This document shows, piece after piece, positions 58,466 through 64,000 of a stretch of 64,000 nucleotides of DNA. How positions within the stretch are numbered: position 1 is the stretch's first letter; every line of letters begins with the position of its first letter. Both the position numbers and the translations under genes were made by a program. The notes below the pieces were generated by a model. That model did not search any database, had not been told where the DNA came from, and saw nothing but the letters and a program-made list of their open reading frames with translations. Source of the stretch: Timonella sp031979385 (GTDB lineage Bacteria > Actinomycetota > Actinomycetes > Actinomycetales > Cellulomonadaceae); contig DALZEF010000006.1 in assembly GCA_031979385.1 (NCBI GenBank), positions 62,001 to 126,000 of the forward strand, written 5' to 3'.

Positions 58466-61408
58466 CTAGAGACGTTCGGCGATAACCTCGGACAGCGACT
58501 TGCCGCCAATGTCCATCAGGTCGGAGACCTGGGTGCGGCACGAGAAGCCGTCGGTCATGAAGATGTCGCCGTCCTGGGATTCGCGCAAGGCGGGCAGCAG
58601 CATGTTCTCGGCAACTGCCACGGAGACCTCGTAGTGCCCCTGCTCCATACCGAAGTTTCCGGCGAGGCCACAACAGCCGGACATGACCTTGATGTTGGCA
58701 CCCGCGCCACGCAGCAGCGCCTCATCGGCCTTGTATCCCATCACCGAGTGGTGGTGGCAGTGCGGCTGGACCACGGCGGTGACGTCCGAGAGGTCGGGAA
58801 CGCTCCAGTCCTCGGGTTTGGTGTCTGGGCTGGTCAACAGTTCTGCAACCGTGTGGGTGGCCTTCGCAATCGCGGCCGCACGGGGGTCGTTGGGGAACAG
58901 GTCAACGAGGTCGGAGCGCAGCACGGCCGTACAGGATGGCTCCAACCCAACGATTGGAATGCCGTTCACCGCGAACGGTCCGAGCACCGACATCAGGTGT
59001 TCCAACTGGCGGCGTGCCCCATCCAACTGGCCGGTCGTGATCCAAGTCAGCCCGCAGCACGCTTCATCTTCGGGGATGACCACGTCGTATCCGGCGGTGG
59101 TCAGCACCTTGAGGGCGGACTGCGGAACCGCGGGTGCGAGCGCGTCCGAGAACGAGTCGGTCCACAGCACGACGCGAGGTTTGCGGACAGAACCAGCCGG
59201 ATCGTCGCCAATCCCCGCAGTGTCAGCGAGCGCAACGGAGCTCTCGCAGAGAGTTCCAGCGGACAATGCCGCTGCTTTGCCCTCGCGCTTCCACCACGCA
59301 CTGAACGACTGTTCCGCGAACTGCGGGAACGAACGGCGCTGGTCCATGCCACCGACCCACGCCGCGAGCGAGGCGATTGGTTTGAATCCGAGCGCGAAGT
59401 TGGAGAGCTTCGGCATCTTCTTGATCAGGCGCAGCCAGCGCGGCAGCCATCCGAGGATGTAGTGCGCACGCGGACGCAGTCTGCCCTTGTACGAGTGGTA
59501 GAGCACCTCGGATTTGTACTGCGCCATGTCCACCCCGGCCGGGCAGTCAGACGAGCACGCCTTACACGAGAGGCACAGGTCCAGCGCCTCGTGGACCTCG
59601 GGCGACTTCCAGCCGCCCGTCACGAGCGTTCCGTTGGCCATCTCCTGAAGCACGCGGGCACGACCGCGCGTCGAGTCCTTCTCATCCTTGGTGGCCTGGT
59701 AGGACGGGCACATGAAGCCCGCGCCGTTGCTCATGTTGTCGGCGCGGCACTTGCCCACGCCCACGCAACGGTGAATCGACTTGGTGAACGATCCCTCGTC
59801 GTGCGCAAAGGAGAATCCACTGCTTGCGACGATGTCGCGCGCCGAGGGGCGACGCAGGAACCCATCAACCGGGTCCGGGTCCACAAGCACGCCGGGGTTG
59901 AGCAGGTTCTTCGGGTCGAAGAGGTCCTTGAACTGGCCAAATACCTTGATCGCATCTTCGGAGTACATGATTGGCAGCAGTTCCGAACGCGCGCGGCCGT
60001 CACCGTGCTCACCGGACAGCGAGCCACCATACTTGGCGACGAGGTGGGCGGCGTCGGTCATGAAGTTACGCAGCGGCGTGCCCGAGTGGTCGATGGGCAT
60101 GTCGATGCGCAGGTGCACGCAGCCGTCACCGAAGTGGCCGTACGGCATGCCGTCCACGCCATGCTCCGCCATAAGCGCGTCCAGATCGCGCAGGTATTTG
60201 CCCAGTTGGTCCGGCGGAACCGCCGAGTCCTCCCAGCCTGGCCATGCCTGCTCGCCGCTTGCGGTACGTCCCGCAAGGCCCGCACCATCGGCGCGGATCT
60301 GCCACATCTTGGTGGCGTCTGGCCCTGCCGGATAGATTTTCGACGAGTCGGTGCCGCTGTCCTTCACGATGGCTAGAGCCGCGGCCATTGCCGCTTCGGG
60401 GGTTTCTCCCCCAACCTCGATCATGAGCCAGCCGCCACCAGGCGGAAGTTCCGGGACGTTTTGAGCGCCCTTCGCACGGCGCACCACATCGACCAGACGC
60501 GCATCAAGGCCCTCGACAGCCAGCGGCTTGTGTTTGAGCATCGCCGGGACCGCATCGGCGGCTTCGGCCATGTCGGGATAGCCGAGCACCACCAGAGTGG
60601 GCGCGGAAGCCATCGGGACGAGGCGCAGTTCCGCCTCAAGGATCGACACGAGTGTGCCCTCGGTTCCCGTCAGCGCGCGGGCGAGATTGTTGCCGTTCTC
60701 AGGCAACAAGTGCTCAAGCGAGTAGCCCGAGACCTGACGCCCAAACCGACCAAGTTCCGTGCGCAGGAGAGCCATGTTGGCTGTGACGAGTTCTTCGAGC
60801 CCACTGATGCGGTCCACGCCCTGACCGTCTGGCCCCGCAGTGAAACGTCGGCCAAGCCCGTCGATCACGTCGAGGGACACGACATTGTCTGCGGTCCGGC
60901 CATAGGCGACGGCGTGCGGGCCACAGGCGTTGTTGCCGATCATTCCACCGAGCGTCGCACGGTTCTGCGTTGAGGGATCCGGACCGAAACGCAGCCCATG
61001 CGGGGCAGCTTGCTTCTGCAGCGTCGACATGATCGTGCCCGGTTCAACGCGGGCGGTCTGCGCCTCCACGTCGATCTCCAACACCCTGTTCACGTGCCGG
61101 GAGAAGTCGATGACCACGCCAGGGCCGATTGAGTTTCCGGCGCAACTTGTACCCGCTCCACGCGTGGTCAGTGGAACACCGAGATCACGGGTCACGTTGA
61201 TCGCCGCGAGCGCATCATCCGTTGACTTCGGGATGACCACAACCTGCGGAACCACACGGTAGTTCGATGCGTCCGTGGAGTATTCGGCACGGCGGATCCT
61301 GGCGTCCGACACCTCGCCATCCACCGCTTTGCGCAGTGCATAAACGAGTTCGGAGCGCGCTGCGGTGTCCTCAAGGGGGGCGTTGGGGTTCACATCAAGC
61401 TGCGTCAC
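58466..61408 (-). CDS. FAD-binding and Fe-S dehydrogenase, YdiJ-like
   Basis: A 980-residue fusion. It comprises an FAD_binding_4 domain (about 40-180, PLTTRGAGTSCAGNS, GGMIGNNACGPHAVAYGRTADNV), an FAD-oxidase C-terminal domain with SGEHGDGRARSELL and GHFGDGCVHLRID (metal and substrate site), a 4Fe-4S region (HRCVGVGKCR..., CLSCKACSSDCP) and two CCG domains (EACCGLTWITT, SGCCGLAGNFG). This layout equals E. coli YdiJ, reported as D-2-hydroxyglutarate dehydrogenase, and resembles D-lactate and glycolate dehydrogenases. GTG 61408 is preferred over GTG 61432 because GGGAG precedes it. Membrane quinone is the likely acceptor. It is not linked to its neighbours. Confidence 0.9.
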   Translation of the reverse strand: MTQLDVNPNAPLEDTAARSELVYALRKAVDGEVSDARIRRAEYSTDASNYRVVPQVVVIPKSTDDALAAINVTRDLGVPLTTRGAGTSCAGNSIGPGVVIDFSRHVNRVLEIDVEAQTARVEPGTIMSTLQKQAAPHGLRFGPDPSTQNRATLGGMIGNNACGPHAVAYGRTADNVVSLDVIDGLGRRFTAGPDGQGVDRISGLEELVTANMALLRTELGRFGRQVSGYSLEHLLPENGNNLARALTGTEGTLVSILEAELRLVPMASAPTLVVLGYPDMAEAADAVPAMLKHKPLAVEGLDARLVDVVRRAKGAQNVPELPPGGGWLMIEVGGETPEAAMAAALAIVKDSGTDSSKIYPAGPDATKMWQIRADGAGLAGRTASGEQAWPGWEDSAVPPDQLGKYLRDLDALMAEHGVDGMPYGHFGDGCVHLRIDMPIDHSGTPLRNFMTDAAHLVAKYGGSLSGEHGDGRARSELLPIMYSEDAIKVFGQFKDLFDPKNLLNPGVLVDPDPVDGFLRRPSARDIVASSGFSFAHDEGSFTKSIHRCVGVGKCRADNMSNGAGFMCPSYQATKDEKDSTRGRARVLQEMANGTLVTGGWKSPEVHEALDLCLSCKACSSDCPAGVDMAQYKSEVLYHSYKGRLRPRAHYILGWLPRWLRLIKKMPKLSNFALGFKPIASLAAWVGGMDQRRSFPQFAEQSFSAWWKREGKAAALSAGTLCESSVALADTAGIGDDPAGSVRKPRVVLWTDSFSDALAPAVPQSALKVLTTAGYDVVIPEDEACCGLTWITTGQLDGARRQLEHLMSVLGPFAVNGIPIVGLEPSCTAVLRSDLVDLFPNDPRAAAIAKATHTVAELLTSPDTKPEDWSVPDLSDVTAVVQPHCHHHSVMGYKADEALLRGAGANIKVMSGCCGLAGNFGMEQGHYEVSVAVAENMLLPALRESQDGDIFMTDGFSCRTQVSDLMDIGGKSLSEVIAERL

Positions 61409-61740
61409 ACCCGATATTCTCCCATCCTTCACCAGCGCGCGGCGTCAAGTTCCCATCCACCGGAACACCTCAAACGCTTGACGTTACCTTTCGTGAAATA
61501 TTCAGGCCCAATGGCCCACGCCGTTGGGACGGTCCCGCGCACGCTCAACCCGGCTAGCTCAAACAACGAGCCCTCACCTCGATGGGGTCGAATTGATCCA
61601 CCTACCCACATAAATAATGCTCACCCGGACCATTTTCGCCCCTTTGAACCGCAGTGGCAGGTGAGCCGATGGATCAAGGTGAAGGCTCGTCGCCAATCTA
61701 ATACGACCGCCCTCCCCCATTGACTCTGCATCGACCCAAT

Positions 61741-61756
61741 AGGCGCATGTGCGCCT
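61741..61756. promoter_or_regulatory. Palindrome in the 61409-61851 intergenic region
   Basis: The 443 bases between the divergent YdiJ-like gene and the sugar dehydrogenase show one clear element, AGGCGCA-TG-TGCGCCT, 96 bases before the latter. It could be an operator or a small hairpin. No promoter consensus or small gene was recognised in the remainder. Confidence 0.4.
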
Positions 61757-61851
61757 GGAAAGCTAGGGTGGAAAGGGTGAGCCCGCTTTGCGCCCGTGGC
61801 GGTTCACTGTTCGCAGCCGATCCCGGCCCACGCTAGAGAGGACCGCTCGCC

Positions 61852-62973
61852 ATGTCTCACAGCCCGCGCATCACAGCCTCACTTCTGATGGCCTCGGCCC
61901 TGCTGTTAGTCGGATGCTCCACGGAAGGCAGCCCAACGCCACCGGTGACAGTCACCACGGAACCAGAATCGACCGCCACCACCACAGAAGAAGAGCCCGA
62001 ACCAGAGGAGACAACACCCACTGGACCGCTCGAACCTGAAGCACTCCTGACCGGGCTGGACGCGCCGTGGTCCATCACGTTCCATGAGGACACCACACTT
62101 ATCAGCGAACGAGACAGCGCCATAATCCTAGAGGTCACGGAGGCCGGTGACACCCGTGAGGTAGGTGTCATCTCAGGTGCGCAGGCTCGCGGCGAGGGCG
62201 GGCTGCTGGGCATCGCGGCTCACACTGATTCGCTGTACGTGTACTACACAACCTCTACCGACAACCGGCTTGATCGCTATCCCCTGACCGGTAATCCCGG
62301 CTCCTTGAGCCTTGGTTCGGCGGAGACCCTGCTTGAGGGCATCCCTGCTGCCAATGTCCACAACGGCGGACGCATCGCGTTTGGTCCGGACGAGAAACTG
62401 TACGTGACCACGGGTGACGCGGGAAACACCAGCACCTCGCAGGACTTGGGATCCCTGGCCGGAAAGATCCTACGCCTCAATCCCGACGGTTCAGTCCCAG
62501 ACGACAACCCCTTCGATGACTCGTACGTCTACAGCTACGGCCACCGCAACCCCCAGGGCATAGCGTGGGCTGAGGATGGCACCATGTACGCGAGCGAGTT
62601 CGGGCAAAACACCTGGGATGAACTCAACGAGATTCAGGCCGGTGGAAACTACGGTTGGCCACAGGCCGAGGGCATCGCCGAACACCCCGACTACATCGAC
62701 CCGCTCCAGCAGTGGGCCACTTCCGAGGCCAGCCCCAGCGGTATCGCCATCTTTGACGGATCGATCTTCATTGCGAACCTGCGCGGCGAACGGCTACGCG
62801 AGGTGCCACTGTCGGATCTTTCCAGTTCGACCGAACATTTCGTGGGCGAATACGGGCGCCTGCGCGATGTCGTTGCGGCACCTGACGGAGACCTGTGGTT
62901 CCTCACCAACAACACCGATGGGCGTGGTGAGACCGGTCCAGACGATGACCGTCTCATCAGGTTTAGACCCTGA
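61852..62973 (+). CDS. PQQ-dependent sugar dehydrogenase lipoprotein
   Basis: Lipid-anchored soluble glucose/sorbosone dehydrogenase-like protein, 373 residues. The signal peptide ends in L-V-G-C (lipidated C22), followed by a Thr/Pro/Glu-rich spacer of about 35 residues. The beta-propeller follows with family motifs LDAPWSITF, GEGGLLGIA, NGGRIAFGPDEKLYVTTGDAG, YSYGHRNPQGIAW, WDELNEIQAGGNYGWP and SEASPSGIAIFDG. It would oxidise aldoses outside the membrane using PQQ. No PQQ synthesis gene is in the window. It is followed after 13 bases by a convergent small gene. Confidence 0.9.
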   Translation: MSHSPRITASLLMASALLLVGCSTEGSPTPPVTVTTEPESTATTTEEEPEPEETTPTGPLEPEALLTGLDAPWSITFHEDTTLISERDSAIILEVTEAGDTREVGVISGAQARGEGGLLGIAAHTDSLYVYYTTSTDNRLDRYPLTGNPGSLSLGSAETLLEGIPAANVHNGGRIAFGPDEKLYVTTGDAGNTSTSQDLGSLAGKILRLNPDGSVPDDNPFDDSYVYSYGHRNPQGIAWAEDGTMYASEFGQNTWDELNEIQAGGNYGWPQAEGIAEHPDYIDPLQQWATSEASPSGIAIFDGSIFIANLRGERLREVPLSDLSSSTEHFVGEYGRLRDVVAAPDGDLWFLTNNTDGRGETGPDDDRLIRFRP

Positions 62974-62986
62974 TTTCAGTTGGGAC

Positions 62987-63151
62987 CTAGCCCGGCATGA
63001 GTTGTAGTGACTCGTCCTCGGAAGTCTCACCAGCAGGGGTCGCCGGGTCGCACCCACAATCGGTGCCGGAGGACAGTCCGCCGACATACAGCGCAAGACA
63101 GATCGCGCCAACAAGCGCGACCACAACTCCGAGCATTCCCTTGGCGCCCAC
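62987..63151 (-). CDS. Small single-span membrane protein
   Basis: A 54-codon frame on the minus strand. Ten bases of lead (VGAKG) are followed by a hydrophobic helix (MLGVVVALVGAICLALYVGGL) and an outer tail with CGC and many acidic residues (TSEDESLQLMPG). It starts at GTG 63151, or ATG 63136 (49 residues); an AAGGGA sits too close to the latter to serve it, and a weak site precedes the GTG. Codon use is normal for the neighbourhood and it fits between the dehydrogenase stop and the intergenic region. Function unknown; it could be chance. Confidence 0.5.
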   Translation of the reverse strand: MGAKGMLGVVVALVGAICLALYVGGLSSGTDCGCDPATPAGETSEDESLQLMPG

Positions 63152-63384
63152 GCGTACGTCCAATCAGGTGGCCAGTTGAGTTCTTCCCACTCTATGTTTC
63201 AAACCCGTTGGTTCCTACAGCCGCTTCCACATCAAATGTGTCTTCGCCATGGTTACTAGTACCAATTCCCGATTGCCTTCTACCTGCCTGTTCACCGCTA
63301 ATGTGGAGGGGGTTTATCAATCTGTTACTAAATTCTTGAACGGTAGCCTGAGGAACGCCTGACCGGTTCTCTTCAGTGCATCGC

Positions 63385-63403
63385 GCGTAGAGGCTCTCTA
63401 CGC
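63385..63403. other. Perfect small hairpin before the last gene
   Basis: GCGTAGAG-GCT-CTCTACGC, eight-base perfect arms, 26 bases before the ATG of the last gene. It would lie in that gene's leader RNA and could influence ribosome access. The remaining 230 bases of this divergent gap are comparatively AT-rich with no recognised motif. Confidence 0.5.
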
Positions 63404-63428
63404 CAAGAACTCAACGATCGGGGCATCC

Positions 63429-64000
63429 ATGAGTAGACGGCACGCACGCATACACAAGACTGCGGTCTGGCCGGTGTTCATGATCATGCTGCTCGTACCG
63501 GCATTCATGGCCGGAGCGTTCGCGTTTGTTGACATCAGTGAACGTTGGATCGCCAACGCCGAGAACGTCGACTTCCCTGGCGGATATGCCGCTGCTCGTC
63601 AGCCGTTGCCAACGTCCGCAGCCACGGCATCTCGGAATCTTGAACGGCAGCCGCAACCGTCACCCTCAAGTTCACAACCTGATCCCACCGCCCCTACCCT
63701 GCCCGAGGGCGTTGACGGATTAGGTGCATCTGCCAGAGCCGCCGTAGCGGAAAAACAACCAGACCCGGCAGAGCCCTCGCCTGAGACGCAGACCTCTGAG
63801 ACGCAGACCTCTGAAGCGCAGCCAGAGAAAACCAAGGATCCCGCGGAAAAGGAACCCAAGGCAACCACAGCGGCAACGGCAGAGCCAACCCCGGAACAGA
63901 CCACTTCGCCGGACTCGGTCGCCCCTGCGACAACGGTTATCGACACCTCCAGCAAAAGCGCAGTGAAGTCCGCCTACAACAAGATGGTGGCGCAAAACCT
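63429..64000 (+). CDS. Membrane-anchored Pro/Thr-rich protein, 3' end outside window
   Basis: The frame is open from ATG 63429 to the window edge (190 codons). It has a basic N-terminus (MSRRHARIHK), one membrane helix (about 13-34) and then an outer linker of about 135 residues rich in Pro, Glu, Thr, Ala and Gln. The linker contains two exact copies of SPETQTSETQ-type blocks (ETQTSETQTSEAQ). At the edge the composition changes to KSAVKSAYNKMVAQN, which looks like the start of a folded domain. I could not assign that domain. GGGG lies about five bases before the ATG. Two minus-strand frames over this region are shadows. Confidence 0.75.
   Translation, partial: MSRRHARIHKTAVWPVFMIMLLVPAFMAGAFAFVDISERWIANAENVDFPGGYAAARQPLPTSAATASRNLERQPQPSPSSSQPDPTAPTLPEGVDGLGASARAAVAEKQPDPAEPSPETQTSETQTSEAQPEKTKDPAEKEPKATTAATAEPTPEQTTSPDSVAPATTVIDTSSKSAVKSAYNKMVAQN

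Noticed and set aside
58634..60376. 580-codon plus-strand frame opposite the YdiJ-like dehydrogenase
   Set aside because: Arg- and Val-rich translation without motifs, fully antisense to a strongly supported gene.
62997..63179. Plus-strand small frame after the sugar dehydrogenase
   Set aside because: Its Ser/Pro/Thr-rich translation shows no segment or motif, while the opposite strand encodes a plausible helix and fits the spacing better.
63599..63955. Minus-strand frame rich in Val, Gly and Ser near the window end
   Set aside because: Antisense shadow of the Pro/Thr/Glu-rich plus-strand gene; no start site or motif.

Overview
The window is 64 kb of a high-GC actinobacterial chromosome. 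Lineage markers are a mycothiol glycosyltransferase (MshA), the nucleoid silencer Lsr2, a SenX3/RegX3 phosphate two-component system, a DUF3180 protein beside the folate genes and a DUF2342 zincin beside tilS. One chemotaxis receptor suggests a motile member, perhaps of the Micrococcales; I cannot name the genus. The ten Ns at 39771-39780 show that this is a scaffolded draft assembly. I saw no tRNA, rRNA, CRISPR array, transposase or prophage.

Layout: 1-527 holds the end of a lipoprotein gene and its terminator. 734-8818 is a phosphate regulon (pstSCAB, a P-loop kinase, regX3-senX3, divergent phoU). Two arrays of 11-bp-spaced GTTCACC-like repeats (PHO boxes) lie before pstS and between senX3 and phoU. 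9022-15019 carries gpmA, mshA, a lone BFD-type [2Fe-2S] protein, a beta-propeller lactonase, lsr2, a small membrane protein and lysS. 15117-20331 is a cofactor block on the minus strand (nadB-nadC, panD, panC, a DUF2520 Rossmann protein). 20328-25433 holds two successive small/large pairs of PH-domain membrane proteins, then DUF3180. 25462-35204 is the folate and ftsH cluster (folB-folK fusion, folP, folE, ftsH, hpt, tilS, DUF2342 protease). 35342-39289 has dacB, ppa and an NlpC/P60 hydrolase. 39950-44828 is metY-metX followed by an overlapping oxidoreductase/hydrolase pair. 44878-49234 has a maltokinase and two membrane proteins. 49306-54010 is a MacAB-like exporter flanked by two related anchored proteins. 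54211-58400 has a thiamine-binding-like protein, a chemotaxis receptor and an arsR-sulP operon. 58466-64000 has a YdiJ-type dehydrogenase, a lipoprotein sugar dehydrogenase, a tiny membrane protein and a truncated membrane-anchored protein.

Most of this is core metabolism arranged as in other actinobacteria; I found no clear new defence or mobile system. The items that stand out are: an 82-bp structured hairpin repeat present three times, one copy supplying the stop codon of a gene; a FolB-FolK fusion with a low-complexity linker of about 645 residues; the duplicated PH-domain pairs; the related anchored proteins bracketing the exporter; a structured leader before the NlpC/P60 gene; and a 54-codon membrane protein gene. 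Starts were moved inside long open frames wherever a ribosome binding site, a gene overlap or family length supported it.
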